The translations under genes were made by a program, and so were the position numbers. A stretch of DNA of 9,590 nucleotides from Alphaproteobacteria bacterium (GTDB lineage: Bacteria > Pseudomonadota > Alphaproteobacteria > SMXP01), in the NCBI GenBank assembly GCA_004356335.1, contig SMXP01000138.1, positions 1-9,590 of the forward strand. The letters run 5' to 3'. The notes below the pieces were generated by a model. That model had not been told where the DNA came from. It ran no database searches and worked only from the letters and a program-made list of their open reading frames with translations. The first letter of the stretch is position 1. Every line of letters begins with the position of its first letter. Positions 1 to 6,348 of the stretch are shown here, piece after piece.

Positions 1-1937
1 CCGTCACGTTGTTCAATTTCAAGTAATCCGGAAAAATCAGTTGATGTGCCCTTTGATGCCGCGAGGATGACGCGAAACACGTCTTCCGGATCGTATTTTC
101 CCTTGTGTGGTCCCTCGGTCGCCTTCTTATAGGGAAACACTTTGTCGGCATCGAGGCCTAAGCGACTTGCAACTTCGCGTCCTTCGGTAATGATGATGTC
201 AAGGTCGGGCTTAGTGTTAGCCGGAGGGTCGATTGCCTTGTCTGTGACATAAATCCGCCGCTCGGAATTCTGATAGGTACCACCTTTTTCGCCAAAGGTT
301 GCAGCCGGAAGCACGATGTCGGCATATAATAAATTCGGCGCGTGTCGGTAACTTTCGGTTACCATCACGAATGCTTTTTTCAGTGCGGGACGTACCAGGG
401 TTTTTACTTCGGGCAGGTCAATATGGGTGGCGTAGGAAAATTTAATCATCTTGATGTCGCCATCGAGCGCGCGCTCCATCATGCCGATGGCATAATTCTC
501 GTTCTTCTGTTTGGCGGTTTCGGCCAAGCGCTCTGGTGGGATACCCCAGGCTCTTGCGATATAATCCCGGTGCGAAGCGTTGCCCATGCCTTCATTAAAG
601 GGCAATCGGCCGGTCAATCCGCCCATCAGACGTTCGGACATGGCATTGGGCTGACCGGTCATTGAAAACGGTCCGGCACCGGGCCGACCGATATCCCCGG
701 TAAGCAGGTGCAGGTTGATCAGTGTCAAGACATTATGCTGGCCGTGGATCGATTGATTCCAACCGCCGATCCCCCAGAATGACGTGACGCCGCCTTCGCC
801 GCGTTCGCGGCCTTTTATACTTGCCTCGGCCCATACTCTGGCCATTTGGCGCACAAGGTCCGGCGCAATACCGGTCCGGTCGATCACCTGTTTGGGGCTA
901 TATCGCGCAAGTATGCCCTCACGATATGACTCGAAGCCATTGGTATGGTCTGCAATGAATTTGCCGTCAATCGCTTCGGGAAATTCAGTCAACAACATGT
1001 AGGCTAGCGCATTGACCAAAGAGATGTCGCCGTTTGGCTTGATTGTGATATTATAAGAATTGGACGGATTGACTTGATGGAAGCCATCCATGGTGCCTGT
1101 ATAGCGTGGATCGACAACAATGGTGGGTATGCCGCGCTTCTCCTTTTCCGCAATGACGCGCCAAAAAAGCACCGAATGAGAGCCACGCGCATTGTGCCCG
1201 AAAAAGTTTATCATGTCGGCGGTATCAATGTCTTCATAACAACCCGGCGGATGATCGCTGCCCAATGCCGCGATATAGCCGGTCACGGCGGATGTCATGC
1301 ACATGCGCGCATTCGCTTCGATGGTATTCGATTGCAGCACACCCTTCATAAATTGATTTTCCAGCCATTGCTCTTCCATGGTGAGTTGGCCCGATCCATA
1401 GGTAGCAATGGCGTTACCGCCGAATTTCTCAACAATATCGACAGTCATATCCACTAAAATTTTAGATGCTTCCTGCCAGGTCGTCTCATGCCAGACATCG
1501 TCGTCAAAACGGCCTTTCGAAGCGGATTCGTGGCCGGTCAAAGGGTTGGTCATATCCTTACGAACCAACACCTTATCCAAGCGATCCACATAGATTGCTT
1601 CGGAAGCAGTCAAACCCTTGATGCATTGCATGCCCAAATTGACCGAACTGTCCTTATCCGGGACGGAGGCGACAATCTTACCGTTCTGGACAACATGGTA
1701 TGTGTGGCATCCAACGCCACAATAAGGGCATTGAGAAGGGACAAGTGTTTGCTCATTGCCGGTCTCCTGAGCCTGGGCGGTACTGCCCTTAAAGTCGAAA
1801 ATCCAATTGTCACGCACAACACCGAATGTACCGATGCCGGTTCCAATCGTTGCGGCACCCCCTTTCAAAAATCCGCGGCGCCCGACTTTTTTTTCATCGA
1901 GCCCCAGCCATTCCATACGCTGTTTATCTTTGATCAT
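1..1937 (-). CDS. Tat-exported NapA/NasA-type molybdopterin oxidoreductase, C-terminus cut by window edge
   Basis: This is a catalytic subunit of the Mo-bis-MGD enzyme superfamily, probably a periplasmic nitrate-reductase-like enzyme; the real substrate is unproven. About 645 residues are visible and the frame stays open to base 1, whereas NapA is about 830 residues long. A twin-arginine motif (GRRGFLKG, residues 19-26) precedes a hydrophobic stretch ending near A-Q-A, so Tat export of the folded enzyme is expected. The 4Fe-4S ligands are C70, C73, C77 (CPYCGVGC) and C105. Residues 210-215 read ARMCMT, placing C213 as the probable Mo ligand, as in NapA/NasA. The segment LTGDIGRPGAGPF then SMTGQPNAM, and later LPAATFGEKGGTYQNSERR, are typical of this group and closest to NasA. 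I chose the ATG at 1937 because AGGAGG lies 9 bases upstream; the ATG at 1916 has no such site. The start overlaps the end of the cytochrome gene by 14 bases, which suggests translational coupling. Family is certain, substrate is inference. Confidence 0.9.
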   Translation of the reverse strand, partial: MIKDKQRMEWLGLDEKKVGRRGFLKGGAATIGTGIGTFGVVRDNWIFDFKGSTAQAQETGNEQTLVPSQCPYCGVGCHTYHVVQNGKIVASVPDKDSSVNLGMQCIKGLTASEAIYVDRLDKVLVRKDMTNPLTGHESASKGRFDDDVWHETTWQEASKILVDMTVDIVEKFGGNAIATYGSGQLTMEEQWLENQFMKGVLQSNTIEANARMCMTSAVTGYIAALGSDHPPGCYEDIDTADMINFFGHNARGSHSVLFWRVIAEKEKRGIPTIVVDPRYTGTMDGFHQVNPSNSYNITIKPNGDISLVNALAYMLLTEFPEAIDGKFIADHTNGFESYREGILARYSPKQVIDRTGIAPDLVRQMARVWAEASIKGRERGEGGVTSFWGIGGWNQSIHGQHNVLTLINLHLLTGDIGRPGAGPFSMTGQPNAMSERLMGGLTGRLPFNEGMGNASHRDYIARAWGIPPERLAETAKQKNENYAIGMMERALDGDIKMIKFSYATHIDLPEVKTLVRPALKKAFVMVTESYRHAPNLLYADIVLPAATFGEKGGTYQNSERRIYVTDKAIDPPANTKPDLDIIITEGREVASRLGLDADKVFPYKKATEGPHKGKYDPEDVFRVILAASKGTSTDFSGLLEIEQRD

Positions 1938-2691
1938 CGATCTCGTCCTCCTCGCTCAATTCTTGGCTGCGCAGATAAGCGACGATCGAATCGATTTCCT
2001 CCTCGCGCAGCTCGACAAATCCCTGTCGGCCTTTCAGGTAAGCGCCCATCGGCGTTCCGACACGCCCATACATAAGAGTTGCTTTGATATAACCGTCGGT
2101 GGCGGATTTCAAAAAGCCCGGATCGATCAGCGCCGGGCCACTGAATCCGGATACGGCGCCGATAACGTGACCGCCCCCAACCTCGGGGCCACCTTCACCC
2201 TTGATGCCGTGACACCCGGTACACAATCCGTTGAACAGTTCGCGCCCTTCCTCCACATTGCCCGAGATTGGTTCGGTGGAGAGTTCGAGGCTAGGTTGGT
2301 ATTGCCAACTTTTTATAAAAAGCGCAATCGCCTTAATCTCTACATCAGTGAGTATATCTTCATAAGCAGGCATGCCCCGCACAGGCCGGCCATATTGCAT
2401 TGAACGGATCAAATAGTTGGTATCGGCTATCTTTAAAAAGGACTGTAGGTTGAGCGGTAAGCCATAGCCGCCTTGGCCTGTTTCGCCATGGCAGGCCATG
2501 CAGTTCTCATCGAACAGCTCGGCTCCCATGGAATACATATTGTTCCAGGCACCGTCCGTGCTGAATGGACGCTGAGATACGGAATTGTTATCCTGGGCGG
2601 CAACGAAAATTGAGGGAAATAACAGCAGCACTAACATCGTAATTAGAGTGGTTGGCGCGAATCGCCATGGAATCTTGTGAGTGCTTAACAT
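1924..2691 (-). CDS. Dihaem class I c-type cytochrome, exported
   Basis: A periplasmic electron carrier of 255 residues, probably the redox partner of the overlapping Mo enzyme. An N-terminal signal segment has a basic start and a hydrophobic core (TTLITMLVLLLFPSIF) followed by VAAQ, giving export by Sec. There are two cytochrome c domains in tandem. Haem site 1 is CMACH (C64-H68) with a likely axial Met in RGMPAYED (M107). Haem site 2 is CTGCH (C157-H161) with a likely axial Met in GTPMGAY (M215). Each domain ends in the usual helix (DVEIKAIALFIKSW; EEIDSIVAYLRS). The C-terminus is acidic. This is not NapB, which is also dihaem but lacks two class I domains with Met ligands. The ATG at 2691 is preferred over the one at 2703, because GGAG sits 6 bases before it and nothing suitable precedes the longer form. 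The gene is first in the operon, and the FNR-type box upstream is its likely control. Confidence 0.92.
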   Translation of the reverse strand: MLSTHKIPWRFAPTTLITMLVLLLFPSIFVAAQDNNSVSQRPFSTDGAWNNMYSMGAELFDENCMACHGETGQGGYGLPLNLQSFLKIADTNYLIRSMQYGRPVRGMPAYEDILTDVEIKAIALFIKSWQYQPSLELSTEPISGNVEEGRELFNGLCTGCHGIKGEGGPEVGGGHVIGAVSGFSGPALIDPGFLKSATDGYIKATLMYGRVGTPMGAYLKGRQGFVELREEEIDSIVAYLRSQELSEEDEIDDQR

Positions 2692-2755
2692 CCCCTTCTC
2701 CATTTATAGGTAATTTATCAATGGCGTTGGGCAGTCCTTCCAGCCCAGATAACTA

Positions 2756-2761
2756 ACAGTA
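2756..2761 (-). promoter_or_regulatory. Putative -10 of cytochrome/Mo-enzyme operon promoter
   Basis: On the minus strand this reads TACTGT, only 3 of 6 matches to TATAAT. Its centre is 32 bases from the centre of the FNR-type box, the class II distance. Transcription would start near 2749. The hexamer is weak, so the call rests mostly on spacing. Confidence 0.3.
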
Positions 2762-2783
2762 TTTCCTGGTCGTGGAGAGGGCT

Positions 2784-2797
2784 TTGATAAAGATCAA
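2784..2797. promoter_or_regulatory. FNR/ANR-type box between divergent operons
   Basis: TTGAT-AAAG-ATCAA is a perfect match to the FNR consensus TTGAT-N4-ATCAA (established knowledge of the CRP/FNR family). Its centre is 2790.5. A -10-like hexamer lies 32 bases away on each side: TATGCT at 2820-2825 on the plus strand (porin) and TACTGT at 2756-2761 on the minus strand (cytochrome and Mo enzyme). That is the spacing of class II activation, with the box at -41.5. I infer low-oxygen induction of both transcripts. Confidence 0.8.
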
Positions 2798-2819
2798 ATG
2801 GCCCGGCGTCGGGGACTTT

Positions 2820-2825
2820 TATGCT
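2820..2825 (+). promoter_or_regulatory. Putative -10 of FNR-dependent porin promoter
   Basis: TATGCT matches TATAAT at 4 of 6 positions and is correctly placed for activation from the FNR box centred at 2790.5. Transcription would start near 2832, leaving a leader of about 90 bases. There is no good -35, as expected for an activator-dependent promoter. This is an inference from spacing only. Confidence 0.45.
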
Positions 2826-2872
2826 GATCCCAACACTCGGTTAACACGATGGATGTCGTCGCAAAAGGCCGA

Positions 2873-2886
2873 TTGATTTGCTTCAA
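2873..2886. promoter_or_regulatory. Second, imperfect FNR-like box near porin start
   Basis: TTGAT-TTGC-TTCAA keeps the TTGA-N6-TCAA core and differs from the consensus by one inner base. Its centre lies about 41 bases before the porin start codon. That is too close for class II activation of a normal leader, so it may modulate or repress, or be chance. Confidence 0.35.
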
Positions 2887-2920
2887 ATGGATAGCCATAT
2901 ACGGAGTAAGGTTATAGAGG

Positions 2921-4201
2921 ATGCCGTTACACAACAGGGAACTTGGGTCCGGTATTTATCGCCTGCGGCGCACCTGCGGGCTTCATGCCCAAATTTATAT
3001 GTCTGCGATCTTTGCATTCTACCTAAGCGGCGTGACCGCTTTGCTCGCTGATGAACAAGTAACGGATGCGGTTTCCGACAGCAAGATTATCGCTGATTTT
3101 CGACTCCGCTACGCGTTTGTTGATCAGGACTCGTTTGACAGAAACGCAAATGCGGTGACCTTGCGCGGTAGATTGGGCGTCGAAACGGGCAGTTTCTACG
3201 GCATTCGTTTACTCGCTGAGATAGACGCCACTCGACACATAGGCCACTATCAATTCAATAGCACGACAAACGGCCGTACGGAATTCCCCGTGGTCGCGGA
3301 TCCCGATTCGTTTCGCCTGAACCGGTTGAATGTAAAAATTGACAGCCTGCCCAACACAAGTCTCAAGATTGGTCGTCAGAGAATGAACTTAGATGATCAA
3401 CGGTTTGTCGGGAATGTAGGTTGGAGACAAAATGAGCAGACATTTGACGCCATTCGTCTGACACATACGCCTCTGCAGGACTTGACTATCGATTATTCCT
3501 ATATTTGGGGTGTTAACAGAATTTTCGGCAGCGCCTCGGGCAAGGGCACGTTCGATTCGAAGTCTCACCTCGTAAGGGCCACGTTTTCGGCGCTGGAGCC
3601 GCTCAAGATTACGGCTTTTGTCTATTTGTTGGACTTTGAGGATGATCCGACCTCGTCGTCATCAACGATTGGCGTCCGCATAACCGGCGGCCACACCATC
3701 AATGACGATTTATCGTTTTCTTATGCGGGATCCTATGCCCATCAATCGGATTATGACGACAACCCAATCATGTACGACTTGGATTATTTTTTGGTTGAAG
3801 CCGGTGTCAATTGGAAAGCTTTCTCGGGGACACTTGGTTACGAGGTGCTGGAGGGAAACGGACGCATCGGTTTTGCCACACCACTTGCCACCGGACATAA
3901 ATTTCAAGGATATGCCGATACCTTTCTGACAACTCCCGCAGACGGGGTAAAGGACCTATACGTTACCCTAAAGGTGCGCGGATTACAGGATCTATTGCCG
4001 AAAGGGGTCGTGTTTTCAGCGACGTATCACGATTTCAAGGGCGAAGCGAACCCCATCGATATGGGATATGAGATCGATGGGTCCATCGCCGCTCCCATAA
4101 CCGACCATGCCGCGCTATTGATCAAATATGCCCATTACAAAGGCCGGGGTTTTGCTGCGGATACAGACAAATTGTGGCTCAGCATTGGCTATAGTTTCTG
4201 A
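2921..4201 (+). CDS. Outer-membrane beta-barrel channel, alginate-export type
   Basis: A 426-residue outer-membrane protein, most likely a passive channel of the alginate-export/OprB-like barrel class. A long signal peptide has a basic n-region (to about residue 25), a hydrophobic core (MSAIFAFYLSGVTALL) and probable cleavage after ALLA, before DEQ. The mature part alternates polar and hydrophobic residues as in amphipathic strands (ADFRLRYAFVD; TIDYSYIWGV; FSYAGSYAH; LIKYAHYKGRGF). It ends in LWLSIGYSF with a terminal Phe, the usual signal for BAM-mediated insertion. The segment SLKIGRQRMNLDDQRFVG resembles the conserved loop of the alginate-export family. AAGG lies 10 bases before the ATG. 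Because it is divergent from the Mo enzyme across an FNR box, I infer that it admits the substrate or releases the product. The transported solute cannot be read from the sequence. Confidence 0.8.
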   Translation: MPLHNRELGSGIYRLRRTCGLHAQIYMSAIFAFYLSGVTALLADEQVTDAVSDSKIIADFRLRYAFVDQDSFDRNANAVTLRGRLGVETGSFYGIRLLAEIDATRHIGHYQFNSTTNGRTEFPVVADPDSFRLNRLNVKIDSLPNTSLKIGRQRMNLDDQRFVGNVGWRQNEQTFDAIRLTHTPLQDLTIDYSYIWGVNRIFGSASGKGTFDSKSHLVRATFSALEPLKITAFVYLLDFEDDPTSSSSTIGVRITGGHTINDDLSFSYAGSYAHQSDYDDNPIMYDLDYFLVEAGVNWKAFSGTLGYEVLEGNGRIGFATPLATGHKFQGYADTFLTTPADGVKDLYVTLKVRGLQDLLPKGVVFSATYHDFKGEANPIDMGYEIDGSIAAPITDHAALLIKYAHYKGRGFAADTDKLWLSIGYSF

Positions 4202-4202
4202 C

Positions 4203-4308
4203 TAGAGTGTTTCCAGGAAAAGTGGCCACCGGTTTTCCGTCCGGAAACGCGACAAAACAAAAACTTAGAGCACGTTAGCGATTCCATCTTTTGTGAACGT
4301 GCTCTAAG
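4203..4308 (+). repeat. Mosaic palindromic intergenic repeat, copy 1
   Basis: This matches the element at 6237-6341 closely over its first ~65 bases. It has two parts. The first is a hairpin with outer arms GTGTTTCC/GGAAACGC (4207-4214 and 4243-4250, one G-T wobble) and inner arms GGAAAA/TTTTCC. The second is a 13-base perfect inverted repeat, CTTAGAGCACGTT (4264-4276) with AACGTGCTCTAAG (4296-4308), around a 19-base loop. It starts one base after the porin stop codon and ends just before the AGGAGG of the next gene. It resembles short repeats widespread in alphaproteobacterial genomes (recalled, not searched). Confidence 0.88.
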
Positions 4309-4309
4309 C

Positions 4310-4315
4310 AGGAGG
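4310..4315 (+). promoter_or_regulatory. Ribosome binding site deciding the GTG start
   Basis: AGGAGG is the full anti-16S match and lies 8 bases before the GTG at 4324. It begins two bases after the 3' arm of the repeat hairpin, so that hairpin could affect ribosome access. Confidence 0.75.
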
Positions 4316-4323
4316 TATTTACC

Positions 4324-5346
4324 GTGGACATCGACATTATTGTGGAACCGGACCTAACCCCTCAGCAATTATCCGAAATAGGTGTTGCCGCTGAGCGCTA
4401 TGGGGTGAGAGCGTTGTGGTCGTCTAATTATTACGCCCATTGGGATGCTTTTCTGACCCTGCTTCCGTTAGCTCAGGCAACCGACCGATTGCTGATCGGA
4501 CCCTTGGCCGTTAGCCCTTTCGAGATGCATCCCATGAAGATCGCCAATTCAATTCTCACTCTCAACGAGATGAGCAACGGTAGAGCGGTTATCGCCATCG
4601 GTGCGGGTGAAGGGGTTACAGATGCGATTCAGGCACAAAAGCCCAAACGCATTGTTCGGGCGGTTCGTGAGGCCATCGAGATCGTCGCCTTTGCGGCTAC
4701 GAGAAACTTGGCACAAGGTTACCAAGGCGAGATATTTCAAGTGGTGTTTCCTTGCCCCTTGGATTGGGTGCGGTCGCCGGCGCCCCCTGTCTACGCGGCC
4801 TGCTACGGTCCGCAGATGATGGGTATGGCGGGGCGATTCGCCGATGGTGTGTTTTTCGGAGACCTGCCCATAGCGAAAGTCGATGACGCCGTAAGCAATG
4901 TGCGCGCGGGCTTGGCCAAGCGCGCCAAGCCGAAGGACGATTTTCGCATTACCAATTTCTTTGGTTGGCATATCAAACAGGACCGGGACGCCGCTTATCG
5001 GGAAGCACGCAGGGAAATTGTCTGGCGCGGTAAACATCTTTCCGACGACTACATTACGCCGTTCCTAAATGCCGACGAGCGCCAAATCGTGCGGGATAAT
5101 ATTGATGCGTTCAGACAGGCTTGGTTTACTAGATCGGGGGAGATCGAAGCCGTGCCTGATGACATCGTCAATAGGCTGATAGGAGGCATGACGTCTACCG
5201 GTGACATGAGCGATTTAGACCGCGAGATTGAACGGTACCAGGCCTTCGAGAAAGCCGGTCTTACGGAAATTGCATTGCGGCTTCATGATGAGCCCATGGA
5301 GAGTCTTAAGATCATCGGCGAGCATGTGCTGCCGGTGTTTCGTTGA
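4324..5346 (+). CDS. LLM-class (luciferase-like) flavin- or F420-dependent oxidoreductase
   Basis: A cytoplasmic 340-residue TIM-barrel oxidoreductase of the bacterial-luciferase superfamily, using FMN/FMNH2 or F420. The N-terminus DIDIIVEPDLTPQQLSEIGVAAERYGVRALWSS has the first strand and helix of the barrel. LIGPLAVSPFEMHPMKIANSILTLNEMSNGRAVIAIGAGEG is the characteristic block: the HP pair, the conserved L-x-E-x-S-x-G-R, and the G-x-G-x-G region at about residues 92-100. RAVREAIEI and, later, PVYAAC-GPQMMGMAGRFADGVFF also fit the family. No signal peptide is present. The GTG start is supported by AGGAGG 8 bases upstream, directly beside the repeat hairpin. The substrate is unknown; members act as alkane, sulfonate or F420-linked enzymes. 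The gene follows the porin in the same direction, but the 122-base gap filled by a repeat makes shared transcription uncertain. Confidence 0.88.
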   Translation: MDIDIIVEPDLTPQQLSEIGVAAERYGVRALWSSNYYAHWDAFLTLLPLAQATDRLLIGPLAVSPFEMHPMKIANSILTLNEMSNGRAVIAIGAGEGVTDAIQAQKPKRIVRAVREAIEIVAFAATRNLAQGYQGEIFQVVFPCPLDWVRSPAPPVYAACYGPQMMGMAGRFADGVFFGDLPIAKVDDAVSNVRAGLAKRAKPKDDFRITNFFGWHIKQDRDAAYREARREIVWRGKHLSDDYITPFLNADERQIVRDNIDAFRQAWFTRSGEIEAVPDDIVNRLIGGMTSTGDMSDLDREIERYQAFEKAGLTEIALRLHDEPMESLKIIGEHVLPVFR

Positions 5347-5450
5347 TCCGGTTCGTGCCCACTTTGGGTTGATGCCGTCGACAAACTATTTTGGGCCTAT
5401 TGAGATGAAATATTGGTCGTAAGACATGGTAAATATGGATTGCCGATTGA

Positions 5451-5467
5451 TTTGCCAAACAGGCAAA
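5451..5467. promoter_or_regulatory. Palindrome overlapping the -35, possible operator
   Basis: TTTGCC-AAACA-GGCAAA is a perfect 6-base inverted repeat with a 5-base centre. It covers the -35 hexamer and part of the spacer, where a bound repressor would block RNA polymerase. No regulator family is implied by the sequence. Confidence 0.4.
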
Positions 5468-5479
5468 GAATTATATAAT
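5452..5479 (+). promoter_or_regulatory. Sigma70-type promoter
   Basis: TTGCCA (5 of 6 to TTGACA, 5452-5457) is followed by a 16-base spacer and a perfect TATAAT (5474-5479). Transcription would start near 5486, giving a leader of about 53 bases to the ATG at 5539. It is the best core promoter in the window and probably drives the two small exported-protein genes downstream. Confidence 0.7.
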
Positions 5480-5538
5480 GCGTCAAGTGCAACCTAGTCG
5501 ATATGTATCGGCTGGCATGTGGCAGGGGAGGGCCCGCG

Positions 5539-6204
5539 ATGCTGAACAAGCGTTTGCAACAGCACAATCTAAGTTTTGCCGTCGGTTTCGTTTTAATCGG
5601 ATCCTTGGTTTTTCTGAACTCGGGGGAAGCTGTTTCGCAAACAGCTCCGCCAAAGCCTGGTTCGCCGGACTTTCTTTTGCATTCCACCACGACCTTAATC
5701 GATATTGCTAATACCCGGACGCCGACCGAAGCGGTACTGGGTCTCAACCGTGCGCTCGATCAATTACGCGCAAATATTGAGGCCCACATCAATGATTCAG
5801 AGGCGTTTGACGCCGAAGTGGACGCTTTCGGCAGCCTGATATCCGGCATGGCCAGGTTGTTATCCAGCGGCGGTGATGAGCAGCTGCAAGCATTGGTAGC
5901 GGCGGCGACACAACGCCAGATGACTCAGCTCGAAAAATTGTTGTCCACTGTGCCAACTCAAGCTCAAGCAGGTATTTTGAAGGCCATGGACGCCAGTCAG
6001 CGTGGCCATGACAGTGCTTTAGCGGCGTTGCGCGGCGAACCAGTCTTCACCGGAAATCAACGCAGGGGTGTTACAATTATTGGCCGGCCGTCAGGTGTCG
6101 GGTCACCGGGTGGCATAGGCTCGTCGGGAGGAATAGGCGGCCCGCCGGGTGGAATCGGTGGTGGTCCGCTGGGAGGAATGGGTCCCCCAGGCAGAGGGCG
6201 TTAA
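5539..6204 (+). CDS. Secreted helical protein with Gly/Pro-rich tail, function unknown
   Basis: A 221-residue exported protein that I do not recognise with certainty. A signal peptide has a basic start (MLNKR) and a hydrophobic core (LSFAVGFVLIGSLVFL), with cleavage likely in the EAVSQ-TAPP region. Residues about 45-168 are helical and Ala/Leu/Gln-rich. They contain AMDASQRGHDSALAAL, which resembles the end of DUF5667-type domains (inference from memory). The tail from about residue 182 is low-complexity, built of GGIG, GPPG and GGMG units, and ends in GRGR. The ATG at 5539 is preferred over the one at 5503 because GGGGAGG lies just before it, and the longer form would put a Cys/Gly-rich stretch ahead of the signal peptide. 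It lies behind a strong promoter and ahead of a lipoprotein gene. Confidence 0.75.
   Translation: MLNKRLQQHNLSFAVGFVLIGSLVFLNSGEAVSQTAPPKPGSPDFLLHSTTTLIDIANTRTPTEAVLGLNRALDQLRANIEAHINDSEAFDAEVDAFGSLISGMARLLSSGGDEQLQALVAAATQRQMTQLEKLLSTVPTQAQAGILKAMDASQRGHDSALAALRGEPVFTGNQRRGVTIIGRPSGVGSPGGIGSSGGIGGPPGGIGGGPLGGMGPPGRGR
6102..6204 (+). repeat. Gly/Pro-rich coding low-complexity tract
   Basis: The 3' end of the preceding gene encodes imperfect repeats of G-G-I-G and G-P-P-G. The DNA is a run of ggnggn-like units and could vary in length by slippage. Confidence 0.6.
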
Positions 6205-6236
6205 ATCCAACATTAAGTGACCGAAGTCAATTTCGT

Positions 6237-6341
6237 TAGAGTGTTTCCAGGAAAAGTGGACCCGGTTTTCCGTCCGGAAACACGATAAAACAACAACTTA
6301 GGGTCAGGTTTTGATTCCATCAAAACCGGAAAGACCCTAGG
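6237..6341 (+). repeat. Mosaic palindromic intergenic repeat, copy 2
   Basis: The first ~65 bases match copy 1 at 4203 with a few substitutions and a one-base deletion in the loop. The outer arms GTGTTTCC (6241-6248) and GGAAACAC (6276-6283) pair perfectly. The second half differs from copy 1 in sequence but also folds: TAGGGTC (6299-6305) pairs with GACCCTA (6333-6339), and inside it GGTTTTGAT (6307-6315) pairs with ATCAAAACC (6319-6327) around TCC. Changed sequence with kept pairing points to a structured element. Confidence 0.88.
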
Positions 6342-6348
6342 TGCTGTC

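Noticed and set aside
1807..2403. Plus-strand frame of 198 codons opposite the cytochrome gene
   Set aside because: It is antisense to a clear dihaem cytochrome and has no recognisable domain.
4264..4308. 13-base inverted repeat as a rho-independent terminator of the porin gene
   Set aside because: No T-run follows the stem on the plus strand; it is part of the repeat element.
5445..5460. Sequence gattgatttgcc before the 5539 promoter as an FNR box
   Set aside because: Only one half-site (TTGAT) is present; the other half reads CAAAC.
6311..6325. TTGAT-TCC-ATCAA in repeat copy 2 as an FNR box
   Set aside because: The spacer is three bases rather than four, and the palindrome is explained by the stem of the repeat.
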